Shown here: positions 1-9,200 of the stretch, in pieces
Position numbering within the stretch: position 1 is the stretch's first letter
Layout: each line of letters begins with the position of its first letter
DNA from: Caulobacter sp. SLTY
GTDB lineage: Bacteria; Pseudomonadota; Alphaproteobacteria; Caulobacterales; Caulobacteraceae
Assembly (NCBI RefSeq): GCF_009905535.1
Contig: NZ_JAAALA010000006.1
Coordinates: 97,126-161,125 of the forward strand
Reading direction: 5' to 3'
Length of the DNA: 64,000 bases
The notes under the pieces: generated by a model
The model's input: only the letters and a program-made list of their open reading frames with translations
What the model was told of the DNA's origin: nothing
The model's database searches: none
Made by a program: the position numbers and the translations under genes

Positions 1-32
1 GCGATTTCCTTGTAAACAGCCTGTCTGTCCAT
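1..32 (-). CDS. Acyl carrier protein-like gene, 5' end only (partial)
   Basis: An ATG on the minus strand at 32-30 opens a frame that runs off the window edge (MDRQAVYKEIA). It is preceded by a strong GGAGGG ribosome binding site ending about 5 bases upstream, 11 bases after the stop of the ACP gene at 44-310. Aryl-polyene type clusters usually have a second small ACP right after the first, so this is probably that second carrier protein. Only ten residues are visible, so the family is inferred from position alone. Confidence 0.4.
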   Translation of the reverse strand, partial: MDRQAVYKEI

Positions 33-43
33 CTTACCCTCCG

Positions 44-310
44 TCACGCAGCGGCTTGCTGCGCGGCGACGAACTCCGCCAGCGAGCGGACCGACTGGAA
101 GTGGGCCCGGGTGCTTTTGTCCTCGGCATTGATCTTGATGCCGTACTTCTTCTGCACCCCGACCCCGATCTCCAGCGCATCGATGGAGTCGAGCGCCAGG
201 CCGTTGTCGCCGAACAGGTTCTCCTGCGCGTCGATGTCCTCGGGACTGACGTCCTCGAGATTCAGGACATCGATGATCATCACCTTGATGTCGTGTTCCA
301 GGTCACTCAT
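44..310 (-). CDS. Acyl carrier protein (phosphopantetheine-binding)
   Basis: This 88-residue protein has the carrier-protein signature LALDSIDALE near residues 38-47. The Ser of DSI is the expected 4'-phosphopantetheine attachment site, and the flanking acidic helix is typical. It would hold the growing acyl or polyene chain as a thioester in the cytoplasm. Its ATG overlaps the stop of the acyltransferase gene (ATGA, 307-310), so the two are translationally coupled. The sequence and the neighbours (KS-like protein, LPLAT acyltransferase, probable second ACP) resemble aryl-polyene or related fatty-acid-derived clusters rather than the housekeeping AcpP, which normally sits beside fabF. Family assignment is firm; pathway is inferred. 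Confidence 0.85.
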   Translation of the reverse strand: MSDLEHDIKVMIIDVLNLEDVSPEDIDAQENLFGDNGLALDSIDALEIGVGVQKKYGIKINAEDKSTRAHFQSVRSLAEFVAAQQAAA

Positions 311-1086
311 GCGCGCAGCTTCTCTTCCATAAGCTCGTCGACTCGCGTGACCAGGCGGCGCGCGGCGACAGGTTGCGGGTCTTGCCCCGCGAATTCAGAA
401 ACTTCAATGCGATCATGCACGGTCAAGGTCCAGTGCGGCTTTGTGACCGGCACACGGTACCAGGGCACACCCTTCTGCAGATTGGGCGGCACACAGGTGA
501 TGGTGACCAGCCGCACCGGGGCGCCAGCCTTCAGCGCCGCATAGGCGAAGCCCCGCTGCATCACCCGGGGCTGGCCCGGTACTGTGCGCGAGCCTTCCGG
601 AAAGATCACCACATTGTTCCCCTCTCGCAGGGCTGTGGCGCAGTCTTCCAGCAGCCGCTCGGGGTCGCCGAGGTTGGGAATATAGCCCGCCGCCCGCACC
701 ACCCCGGCCATGAACGGGTTATTCCATACCCCCGCCTTCACCACGCATTTGGTGCGCTGCATGAAAGCCATCATGAAGACGATGTCGAGCAGACTGGGAT
801 GGTTGGCGACGACCATCACCCCATGGTCCCGTTTGAGCTTGTCCTCGCCCCGGCACTCGTAGCTGAGCGTGCCCATCAGCCACATGATGCGGATGTAGAG
901 GCGCCAGGTGCGCTGGACGATCAGCTGGGCGATCCGCTGGCGCAGGTCTCGGGCGTGAAAGCCGATGTTGATCAGCGGGAAGACCGCCAGGGCCAGGGCC
1001 AGGCCGCCAATGCCGAACAGCAAAAAGGAGATGCCGGTAGTCACCACCCGGCCGCCTTGTTCCAGCTTGCGCAGGGGCGCCCACAT
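307..1086 (-). CDS. Lysophospholipid acyltransferase (PlsC/LPLAT) family protein
   Basis: The 259-residue protein shows the LPLAT blocks: NHPSLLD (HX4D catalytic motif, about residues 95-101) and FPEGSRT (about 162-168). A hydrophobic N-terminal stretch (about 18-42) suggests membrane anchoring. It should transfer an acyl chain from acyl-ACP or acyl-CoA to a glycerolipid-like acceptor. In aryl-polyene clusters such an enzyme is thought to attach the polyene to a lipid anchor. It lies between a KS-like gene and an ACP, overlapping both by a few bases. GTG at 1089 is an alternative start; ATG 1086 overlaps the upstream TGA. Function in this cluster is inferred. Confidence 0.8.
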   Translation of the reverse strand: MWAPLRKLEQGGRVVTTGISFLLFGIGGLALALAVFPLINIGFHARDLRQRIAQLIVQRTWRLYIRIMWLMGTLSYECRGEDKLKRDHGVMVVANHPSLLDIVFMMAFMQRTKCVVKAGVWNNPFMAGVVRAAGYIPNLGDPERLLEDCATALREGNNVVIFPEGSRTVPGQPRVMQRGFAYAALKAGAPVRLVTITCVPPNLQKGVPWYRVPVTKPHWTLTVHDRIEVSEFAGQDPQPVAARRLVTRVDELMEEKLRA

Positions 1087-1748
1087 CACGCGGCGGCCCG
1101 AAGGATGGGCTGGACAAGGATGGCGCCCACACCGGCCTCCAGCGCCGAGAGCAGCGCCAGAGCTCCCACTCTTCCAGTTCCGGCCGACGCGCCCTCGCCG
1201 TCGCCCACGCCGTTGCCAAGACCCACCCGCATGCCCAGGGCCAGGAACGGAACCCCCGGCTCGTGCTCGAACTCCCCATAGATGCCGGACAGCGGCTGCT
1301 CGGCGAACAGCACCAGCACCTCGGACGCCTCGCCAGACGACAGCCGCAGCCAGGCCTCAAGCAGGCCAGCGGCCAGGCTGCCCTCGCCGGCCGCCACCGC
1401 TGTATGGCTGGACTTCTCGCCCAGCACCTGGGCCGCCAGGCCCGGCGCGGCATTATGGACGCAGGCGGAGAAGGCCGAGGGGGACAGCGGCTCTGCCGAA
1501 ACGATGGTCTCCGACAGCGTCAGGGCCGTGGTGACATCGCCATAGCGCGAGGCGAAAACCAGTTCGCAGCCGGGCGCGGCCACCCCGGCCGCGCAGCGCA
1601 CCGCCGCCAGGGAGAATTTCGGCATCCGACGGCGCAGCCCAATGGGCACAGCGTCAGGCCCCGCGGCCCGGCCATGCACGGCTTCGACGCCGGCCGCATC
1701 GATGACGATTGCGCCCCAGTCCCTGACCGCCAGAGTGGCGATGCTCAT
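1086..1748 (-). CDS. Beta-ketoacyl synthase-like chain length factor
   Basis: About 220 residues, matching the small N-terminal-type ketoacyl-synthase fold (PF13723-like) found as the first gene of aryl-polyene and similar operons. The SACVHNAAPG segment with the HNA motif is characteristic. It lacks the second half of a full ketosynthase, so it probably acts as a chain-length or heterodimer partner for a ketosynthase encoded outside the window. The start at 1748 (MSIATL) has GGGG a few bases upstream; ATG 1757 is also possible, and the long open frame reaching 2057 is a high-GC extension. It is the first visible gene of the leftward operon, so its promoter should lie in 1749-1935. Confidence 0.7.
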   Translation of the reverse strand: MSIATLAVRDWGAIVIDAAGVEAVHGRAAGPDAVPIGLRRRMPKFSLAAVRCAAGVAAPGCELVFASRYGDVTTALTLSETIVSAEPLSPSAFSACVHNAAPGLAAQVLGEKSSHTAVAAGEGSLAAGLLEAWLRLSSGEASEVLVLFAEQPLSGIYGEFEHEPGVPFLALGMRVGLGNGVGDGEGASAGTGRVGALALLSALEAGVGAILVQPILRAAA

Positions 1749-1935
1749 CTGCCCCATTCTGCACACTGGCCGGACCATAACGCGCCCGGCGAATCCCTCC
1801 CGGCGACCCCCTTGCCACCGTTGCCCGTATCCTAGTCCTCGCGCACCGCCGCACAACCTAGGAATGGGGGTGGGCGGCGTATCTTCGCGCCACTGTGTCT
1901 CTCGGTCCCCGGCGGATCTGGAAGCCCCGGGTTCG

Positions 1936-3333
1936 CTAAGCCGCCACGAAGTTCGCGTGGAAGCCGAAGGGGATGCGCCTTGGGACCGGAGCGGTCGCGA
2001 CCGGGCCCGCGGCGACGTCCAGGGCGTCGAACACGGCCAGTTCGCTGTAGTCCTCACGCGGCCAGTAGAGGATCGTCAGAATCCAGCCTTCGCCCTCGGC
2101 CGCGTCGGCGGACTTCGGGGTGAACACCGGCTCGCCGACCCCGCCCAGGCCCTCCCGTGTCCAGACCGCCCGCACCCCTGTCTGGAGGTCCAGATGGGCC
2201 AGGCAGTCGCCGCGGATGTCGCCCGGCCGCCGGGCCTGGCCGGAGAACCAGGCGTGACCGTGCGGGACCTGGGCGCGGCGCTCGTCGATGCGCGGAAACT
2301 CCCCGGCCAGGTCGTCCAGCACGGTCTCGGTTGCCACCGGCTCATCGCCCGACAGGTCGATGGTCCAGCGCAGCGACACCGCCCCCGTCTCCTTCCCCGG
2401 CGATCCGTCGGCCAGGGGAAAGAACGGCGCCTGGGGATAGCGCATCACATCGACGATCACGGTGTCGCCCTGGTCCCAGGCGTTGGTCACGTGAAAGGCG
2501 TAGCCGGCCGAGACCTTTGCCCAGCGCAGGCTTTCGACACCCCGCTCGCGGTCGATGATGGTCAGCATGGCCCCCTTCTCGGGTTCCCAGGCGAAAGGCG
2601 GCTTGCCGCCCATCGCCCGCGACAGATCCCCGGTCAGCGGCAGCACCGGCAGGACCACGAACCGGTCCGTCAGGGCGAAGTCGTGGATCATCGAGCAGTA
2701 GGGCGCTTCGAAGGTCTCGCGCTTCTTCAGGACGCCGTCGGCGTCGGCCACACCCCAGCTCACCTTGTTCGACAGCGGCGTCTGGTCGTCGGCGTAGGCG
2801 AAGAACACCATCTCACCGGTGCGCGGATCGACCTTGGGATGGGCGGTCACCTTGCCTCCGAAGTCGCGATACCCGACCGGCGAGAGGTCATCGATCGCCA
2901 CCTCGAACGGCGCATGCGCCTCCTCCAGAGCCAGCAGCCGCCCGGCGTGGAGCATGATGTTGGTGTTGGCCACCCCGCTGTCGGTCCCCATGACGCTGGG
3001 GTCGGTGGTCATCGGATTGCCCATCACCCCATAGAGAACCCGGCCCGCCGCATGTTCGGTCTGCCAGCGTGGGGTGCGGACATAGCGGTTGCGATAGCGC
3101 ACCGCGCCCTTGGCGATATCGAAGGCGTGGACCATCCCGTCGCCGCCGAACCAGTGGTAGCGCTTGTCGGTCGGATCGAACTGCGGGTTCGGCCCGATCC
3201 GATACAGGGTCCCGGACAGCTCTTCCGGCCAGGCGCCCTTGGCCTCCAGTTCGAAATCGTCCTCGCTGCGCAGCGGCGCGAAGTTGCCGCGCAGGAACGG
3301 GTTCTGCGCCCTGATGTCGATCTCGCCGTCCAT
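1936..3333 (-). CDS. Carotenoid oxygenase family protein
   Basis: This 465-residue protein is of normal length for the carotenoid cleavage/stilbene dioxygenase family. Four His residues expected to bind the non-haem Fe(II) are visible in TAHPK, MIHDF, FHVTN and FHANF, the last near the C-terminus. Members cleave carotenoids, lignostilbene or other conjugated double bonds with O2. No signal peptide is seen, so it is probably cytoplasmic. The start at 3333 is preceded by AAGGGGAG. The gene lies 13 bases after the DUF2855 gene and is likely co-transcribed with it under the divergent TetR regulator. The substrate cannot be told from sequence. Confidence 0.9.
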   Translation of the reverse strand: MDGEIDIRAQNPFLRGNFAPLRSEDDFELEAKGAWPEELSGTLYRIGPNPQFDPTDKRYHWFGGDGMVHAFDIAKGAVRYRNRYVRTPRWQTEHAAGRVLYGVMGNPMTTDPSVMGTDSGVANTNIMLHAGRLLALEEAHAPFEVAIDDLSPVGYRDFGGKVTAHPKVDPRTGEMVFFAYADDQTPLSNKVSWGVADADGVLKKRETFEAPYCSMIHDFALTDRFVVLPVLPLTGDLSRAMGGKPPFAWEPEKGAMLTIIDRERGVESLRWAKVSAGYAFHVTNAWDQGDTVIVDVMRYPQAPFFPLADGSPGKETGAVSLRWTIDLSGDEPVATETVLDDLAGEFPRIDERRAQVPHGHAWFSGQARRPGDIRGDCLAHLDLQTGVRAVWTREGLGGVGEPVFTPKSADAAEGEGWILTILYWPREDYSELAVFDALDVAAGPVATAPVPRRIPFGFHANFVAA

Positions 3334-3346
3334 GGTCTCGCTCCCC

Positions 3347-4402
3347 TTATAGTTTGACGATCATCCCCACATCGGCCGGAGCCCGGCCACGCACCACCGC
3401 GTCCCAGCTCGCCGCCAGCCCGTCCGGCCCCCGGCCCGTCTGCAGCTTCAGCCAGGGACTGGCCGCGATGAACTCCGCCAGGTTGGCGGTGAACCGCTGG
3501 TCGAAACCCTCGCTTCCCCATTCCTTGGCCCGCTTGCGGATCTGGTCCGGGGCGAAGAACAGGGTCGGCTGTGGGCCGGCCAGCGGCTCGGGGTCCGGCG
3601 CCTCGGCCTGCCAGTGGGTGACCCCTATGATGGCGCTATGGACGATGTCGTCGCCGAACCGGCGGTGAAGCTTCGCGATCAGCCCGCGATTGCCGGCGAA
3701 ATCGACGATGGCCAACGGACGCGCGGGCTCGAACGCATCGGCTTCGTCATAGGTGACGACCTGATGGAAAATCCCCAGGCCCTCAAGGAAGGCCTTGCTG
3801 GCCGGCGAGGTCAGTCCGATGGCCTTCACCCCCCGCTTGGCCAGCCGCCAGGCGAAGCCCAGCCCGGTCTTGCTGGACGCACTGGTGATCACCACGCTCC
3901 TGGCGCCGAAGTCGCCATGCTCCTCGAACATGTCGTCGATCAGCCAGCTGGTTCCGAACAGCGGCCGCAGCAGCGAGCGATGGTCGTCGGTCGCGGTAGG
4001 CTCCTGGGCCACCGCATACTGGTTATAGGTCGGCGGCAACTGCGCCCGGTGCGCCGCCGCATCCACCACCCCGCCCCCGCTCCTCACCAGCCGGGCGGTG
4101 AACTCGCTCGACATCGGAAGATAGCCGAACAGGCGCAGTCCTGGTTCGATCCCCTCGGCCCGTGACTCGGTTACCCGCGCAAAGCCCCAGACTGGGATCC
4201 GCCCCAGCCCCTCCGGGGCCGGAAAGAACTTCCAATAGCCGAAGGCGTCCCCGATCGCCCCGTAGGTGACGTTGTTGGCGGTGACCGCGAACGATTCCAC
4301 CGCCAGCCGCGCCTCGCCCGCGGCCAGAGGCGCCGGCGCAAAATCGCGGCGCTGACCAGCCGTAAGGTCCCGCTTATCGACCAGAAAATCCCAGGCACTC
4401 AT
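3347..4402 (-). CDS. DUF2855 family protein (medium-chain reductase-like)
   Basis: A 351-residue member of DUF2855, a family of unknown function distantly like zinc-independent MDR/quinone oxidoreductases. The N-terminal segment SFAVTANNVTYGAIGD and the SVVITSASSKTGLGFAW stretch, which looks like a nucleotide-binding loop, support this. It begins 75 bases from the divergent TetR gene and is followed after 13 bases by the carotenoid oxygenase, so the two form a small oxidative catabolic operon. An oxidoreductase acting on the same aromatic or carotenoid-derived substrate is a reasonable inference, but no substrate is known. Confidence 0.8.
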   Translation of the reverse strand: MSAWDFLVDKRDLTAGQRRDFAPAPLAAGEARLAVESFAVTANNVTYGAIGDAFGYWKFFPAPEGLGRIPVWGFARVTESRAEGIEPGLRLFGYLPMSSEFTARLVRSGGGVVDAAAHRAQLPPTYNQYAVAQEPTATDDHRSLLRPLFGTSWLIDDMFEEHGDFGARSVVITSASSKTGLGFAWRLAKRGVKAIGLTSPASKAFLEGLGIFHQVVTYDEADAFEPARPLAIVDFAGNRGLIAKLHRRFGDDIVHSAIIGVTHWQAEAPDPEPLAGPQPTLFFAPDQIRKRAKEWGSEGFDQRFTANLAEFIAASPWLKLQTGRGPDGLAASWDAVVRGRAPADVGMIVKL

Positions 4403-4410
4403 CGTCCACC

Positions 4411-4446
4411 TATATTTTACGTCGTAAACTTATATCGTAAGCTATA
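4411..4446. promoter_or_regulatory. Probable TetR operator between divergent genes
   Basis: The 75-bp gap between the DUF2855 and TetR genes is AT-rich in an otherwise GC-rich region. It contains the inverted repeat TTTACG-T-CGTAAA (4416-4428), followed by a second TCGTAA half-site (4435-4440) within a TATA-flanked stretch. Autoregulating TetR repressors usually bind such palindromes between themselves and the genes they control. The operator role is inferred. Confidence 0.6.
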
Positions 4447-4477
4447 GGCTGTCACAACCCCGTATCCGTGTCGAACC

Positions 4478-5077
4478 ATGCCCCGCGCCCTCTCTCCCGC
4501 CCAGGTCGAAGATTTCCGCGAACGCCTCTGCGCCGCCGCCGAGCATCTGTTCGCTGAGCATGGGCCGGAGGCGGTGACCATGCGCCAGCTGGCCGCCGAA
4601 CTGGGGGTCAGCCCAATGACCCCCTACCGCTACTTCAAGGACAAGGACGACATCCTGGCCGCCGTTCGCGCCGCCGGCTTCGGCCGCTTCGCCCAGGCCA
4701 TGGAGGCGGCCTTCCATGGCGAGCCCGACCCGGTGAAGCGCTCCGAGGCGGTCGGCCGCGCCTACGCCCGCTTCGCCCTCGAGCAGCCCGACGCCTATCG
4801 CCTGATGTTCGACCTCTCCCAACCGAACGAGGCCGACTATCCGGAGCTGGTCGCCGCCAGCAGCCGGGCCCGAGACATGCTGATCGGCCAGGCCAAGGGC
4901 ATGGTCGACGCCGGTCAGATCGAGGGCGACCCGGTGCTGATCGCCCATATGCTGTGGGCCGCCCTGCACGGCGGTCTGGTGCTCCAGTTGGCCGGCAAGC
5001 TCGGCCCCTCGATCGATCCCTCGGCCCTGCGACGCAACACCTTCCAGGCCATCCTGAAGGGCCTGGCCAAGGGCTGA
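4478..5077 (+). CDS. TetR/AcrR family transcriptional regulator
   Basis: A 199-residue regulator with an N-terminal helix-turn-helix (about residues 15-60; MRQLAAELGVSPMTPYRYF is the recognition region) and a ligand-binding C-terminal domain of the WHG-like type. It is transcribed away from the DUF2855/carotenoid oxygenase pair, with palindromic sequence between, so it most likely represses that operon and itself until a substrate binds. The RTX protein gene follows within about 40 bases on the same strand, but a functional link is not evident. Confidence 0.88.
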   Translation: MPRALSPAQVEDFRERLCAAAEHLFAEHGPEAVTMRQLAAELGVSPMTPYRYFKDKDDILAAVRAAGFGRFAQAMEAAFHGEPDPVKRSEAVGRAYARFALEQPDAYRLMFDLSQPNEADYPELVAASSRARDMLIGQAKGMVDAGQIEGDPVLIAHMLWAALHGGLVLQLAGKLGPSIDPSALRRNTFQAILKGLAKG

Positions 5078-5118
5078 TCGCCTCACCCCGTTGCCGCCCG
5101 CCCAAGGCCGGGATATCG

Positions 5119-6219
5119 GTGAGCGTCCAAACAGGGGATTATCAAACCGTGTCCGCGTCCAATACCGCCGCCCAACGTCTCGCCGCCGCCGCGGCCGCCG
5201 GCAGCGACGACCCGCAGCGCCTGATCCTGTCCGAGACCCCCAGCCTCGCCCTGGGCGATCCCGACGAGGACAACGTGATCGTCGGCCTCGGCGGCGCGGA
5301 CACCTTCAGCGGCGGCGAAGGCGACGATATCATCCGCGGCCTGCGCGGCGGGGACACCCTGTCGGGCGCCGAGGGCGACGACTTCCTGTTCGGCGGCGCG
5401 GACGCCGACACCCTGAACGGCGGCGAAGGCGTGGACGAACTGCTGGGCGACCGCGGCGGCGACACCCTCAGCGGCGACGAGGGAGACGATCTGCTGGACG
5501 GGGGCCGGGGCAACGACGAGCTCGACGGCGCCGCGGGCGAGGACCTGCTGCTCGGCGGCTGGGGCGACGACACGCTGACCGGCGGGGCCGGGGTCGATAC
5601 CCTGCGCGGCGGCGGCGGGAACGATACCTATGTCGTCGACGTGGTGGGCGACATCATCGAGGAGTTCCAGCGCGGCGGCCGTGACCTGGTCCAGTCCGGT
5701 GTGATCTGGACCCTGGGCGGCCATTTCGAACACCTGCAGCTGACCGGCTCGACCGCCATCGACGGGACGGGCAACGCGGACGGCAACAAGCTGACCGGCA
5801 ACAGCGGCGCCAACAAGCTGTTCGGCAAGGCCGGCGCCGACACGCTGAACGGCGGCGGCGGCATCGACACCCTGACCGGCGGCATCGGCAACGACACCCT
5901 GATCGGCGGGGCCGGCGGCGACACCTTCGCCTTCCTGCAGGAAAGCATCGGCCGCCGCGAGACCGACCGCATCACCGACTTCAAGGTCGGAGACAGCGAC
6001 AAGCTGGACCTCTCCGGCATCGACGCCAACGCCGGCCTCGAGGGCGACCAGGCCTTTGTCGCCGTGGCCGAGTTCACCGGTGCGGCCGGCGAGATGAGCC
6101 TGCAGTACAAGGCCGGCAAGACCTTGCTGAAGCTGGACGTCGATGGGGATGGAAAGGCCGACTTCACCGTGAAGATCAACGGCGACGTGACCCTGCAGTC
6201 CGGCGACTGGGTGCTCTGA
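5119..6219 (+). CDS. RTX-type calcium-binding protein (type I secretion substrate)
   Basis: About 366 residues with many glycine/aspartate-rich nonapeptide repeats of the GGxGxDxLx type in two blocks (roughly residues 50-170 and 225-275). These form a Ca2+-binding parallel beta-roll. The C-terminus has the serralysin-like pattern (TDRITDF, then a hydrophobic segment and DWVL at the end) used as an uncleaved type I secretion signal. No catalytic domain is visible. No ABC exporter or membrane fusion gene lies in the window. The start is uncertain: GTG 5119 is chosen, and GTG 5149, with AGGGG 11 bases upstream, is an equally good choice. There is no classical signal peptide. Confidence 0.85.
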   Translation: MSVQTGDYQTVSASNTAAQRLAAAAAAGSDDPQRLILSETPSLALGDPDEDNVIVGLGGADTFSGGEGDDIIRGLRGGDTLSGAEGDDFLFGGADADTLNGGEGVDELLGDRGGDTLSGDEGDDLLDGGRGNDELDGAAGEDLLLGGWGDDTLTGGAGVDTLRGGGGNDTYVVDVVGDIIEEFQRGGRDLVQSGVIWTLGGHFEHLQLTGSTAIDGTGNADGNKLTGNSGANKLFGKAGADTLNGGGGIDTLTGGIGNDTLIGGAGGDTFAFLQESIGRRETDRITDFKVGDSDKLDLSGIDANAGLEGDQAFVAVAEFTGAAGEMSLQYKAGKTLLKLDVDGDGKADFTVKINGDVTLQSGDWVL

Positions 6220-6223
6220 GCCC

Positions 6224-9200
6224 CTACCCCATATCCACCCAGTGACGCGCCGGCCGCCTGCGCGCCTGGCTGGCCTGTAGTCCCGCCACGATCCAGCGCC
6301 GGGAATCGGCCGGGTCGATGACCGCGTCGATCTCCAGGGCCGCCGCCATGCTGGTCGCCTTGCCGCGAGCGTACATGTTGGCCACCAGCCGGTCGTAGAG
6401 CTCCTTGTTCTTCACCGGGTCGGTCTCGGCCTCCAGCTCCTTGCGGTAGCCGAGCTTCACCGCTCCCTCCAGGCCCATGCCGCCGAACTCCCCGGTCGGC
6501 CAGCTGGCGATGAACAGCGGCGAGTGGAAGCCCCCGCCCGCCATCGCCTGGGCCCCCAGCCCATAGCCCTTGCGCAGGACAAGCGTCAGCAGCGGCGGCC
6601 CGAACTTGGCCCCGGCGACGAACAGGCGAGACACCCGCCGCACGGCCCCGGCGTCCTCGCTCTCCGGCCCGACCATGAACCCGGGCGTGTCGCAGAGGCT
6701 CAGGACCGGCAGGTTGAAGGCGTCGCACAGCTGCAGGAACCGCGCGCCCTTTTCCGCCCCGTCGCAATCGATCGCCCCGCCGATATGCTTGGAGTCGTTG
6801 GCGATCAGCCCCATCGGTCGCCCCTCGATCCGCATCAGCCCGGTGACCAGGCCGGCGCCCCAGCCGCCGCGCAGCTCCAGCCAGGAGCCGGCGTCTACCA
6901 GCGCCTCGATCACCGCCCGGATGTCGTAAACCCGAAGCCGGTTCTCCGGGATAGCCCGGCGCAAGGCCCGCTGGTCCGGCGCGCTCCAGTCGCGCACGCG
7001 GCCCTGGAACATCGACAGCGCGTGCTTGGCCATCCGCGTGGCGTGCGCCTCGTCGTCGGCCAGCAAGTCGATCACCCCGTTGGACCACTGGGTCGCCGAA
7101 GGCCCGATATCCTCCGGCTTGAATACCCCCAGGCCGCCGCCCTCGATCATCGCCGGCCCGCCCATACCCAGGTTGCTGTCGCGGGTGGCGATCAGGATCT
7201 CCGACAGCCCGGCGATGGCCGCGTTCCCCGCGAAACACCGCCCCGCGACGATGGCAATCTTCGGAACCTCGCCAGCCAGCTCGGCCATCTTGCCAAAGGT
7301 GGTGACGTCCAGCCCCGCCACGCCGGGGGTGTCGGTATCCCCCGGCCGGCCGCCGCCGCCCTCAGCGTACCAGACGACGGGCAGCTTCTGTTCGTCGACG
7401 ATGCTCAGGAGCCGGTCGGTCTTCTTGTGATTGAAATGGCCCTGTGTTCCGGCCAGCACCGTGAAGTCGTAGCTCAGCGCCGCCACCCGCGTGGTCTCCG
7501 GCCCGAACAGGTCGGCGTTGACCGTCCCGATGCCGGTGATGATCCCGTCGGCCGGGGTGTTGGCGATCAGGTCCTCGACCGTGCGCCGCCGCCTCTGAGC
7601 CGCGATGGCCAGGGCGCCGTATTCGATGAAGCTGCCCTCATCGACCAGGTCGGCAATGTTCTCCCGCGCCGTGCGATGGCCGGTGCGCCGCCGCTTGGCC
7701 ACCGCCTCGGGGCGGTGTTCGTCGAGGGTGAAGGCATGCCGGTCGATGACCTCCTGCAGGTCACCCCGGATCGCATCGGGATCGACTGCCTCCTCCTTCG
7801 CTGCTTCCAGACCCTCGACTTCCTCGGGAGCGATGAAAAGCAGGGGTTGGCCTTTCAACAGTGTCTCACCCCTGGTCGCCGCCACCCGCACGACCCGACC
7901 GCTGACGGGCGCGGCGACTACATGCTCCATCTTCATGGCTTCGAGGATGACCAGCGTCTGGCCGGCTCGGACAAGATCGCCCTCGGTGACCTCGACCTGT
8001 CCAACGGTGGCCTGCAGCGGCGCCGGCACCGCGTCGGTCCCCGCCACCGCCTCGAATGCCGGCGCCGTCTCCACCGGCTGCGAACCGCCCCCCTCGTCGC
8101 CCTCCGGGGTCAGGGCTTGCGCCTCGGACAGGAAACGCTCGAGATTGTCCTCTAGGAAGCGCGTGGTCGCCTTGCCCTGGGCCACCGCCGGATCGGCCAG
8201 TAGCGCCCGCAGCAGCGGAATATTGCTCTCCACCCCCTCAAGCCGGAACTCCATCAAGGCCCGTTCGGTGCGTCCTGCCGCCGCGGCGTGACTGGGACCC
8301 CGCCCGATCACCTTGGCCAGCAGGCTGTCATAGTGGGGGCTGGTGACGTAGCCCCCGTAGCCATAGCCATCGACCCGCACCCCCGGGCCGGTCGGCGGCT
8401 CATAGGCGCGGATCAGCCCGCCGCCCGGCCGCGCCGACCCGTCCGCCTCCAGCGTCTCCAGATTGACCCGCGCCTGGATCGCCGCCCCGGCGAAGGGCGG
8501 CGTCTCGCTCAGGCCGACCTGGGCCAGGGAGGCCCCCGCCGCCAGCTGGATCTGGATCGCCACCAGGTCCAGGCCGGTGACCTCCTCGGTGACAGTGTGC
8601 TCGACCTGCAGCCGGGCGTTGGTCTCGATGAAGGCGAACCGGCCCGAGCCGGCGTCGACCAGGAACTCCACCGTGGCCAGCCCCTTGAGGTGCTTGGCCG
8701 CGCACAGCTTCACCGCCGCGTCGTGCAGGGCGCCGCGCAGCTTCTCACCCAACGCCGGGGCCGGGGCGATCTCGATGATCTTCTGGTGACGCCGCTGGAC
8801 CGAGCAGTCGCGCTCGCCGACCGCCACGCAGGTCGCCGCGTCCCCGGCCACCTGCACCTCGATGTGCCGCGCCTTGTCGACCAGCCATTCGGCATAGACC
8901 GCCCCGTCGCCGAACGCGGCCTTGGCCTCCCGCGAACAGGCGCCGAAGGCCGCCTCGACATCGTCCCCCTGGCGGACGATCCGCATGCCGCGCCCGCCGC
9001 CGCCGGCCACCGCCTTGAGCATCATCGCCCCATGCTCGGCCAGGAACCGTTCCGCGCCCTTCAGATCGATCGCCCCGGTCCCGGCCAGCAGCGGCACATT
9101 CAGCCGAGCCGCCAGCGCCCGCGCCGCGGCCTTGTCGCCGAAGGTCTCCAGCGCGTCGGGCGATGGCCCCACGAACACCAAGTTCGCTTCGGCGCAGGCC

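Noticed and set aside
1642..3357. 571-codon open frame on the + strand opposite the carotenoid oxygenase
   Set aside because: Shadow frame; the minus-strand protein has all four Fe ligands and normal length.
5250..5950. Regular short repeats that might suggest a CRISPR array
   Set aside because: They are in-frame 27-base units coding for RTX nonapeptides with Gly-Gly-x-Gly-x-Asp, not identical repeats with unrelated spacers.
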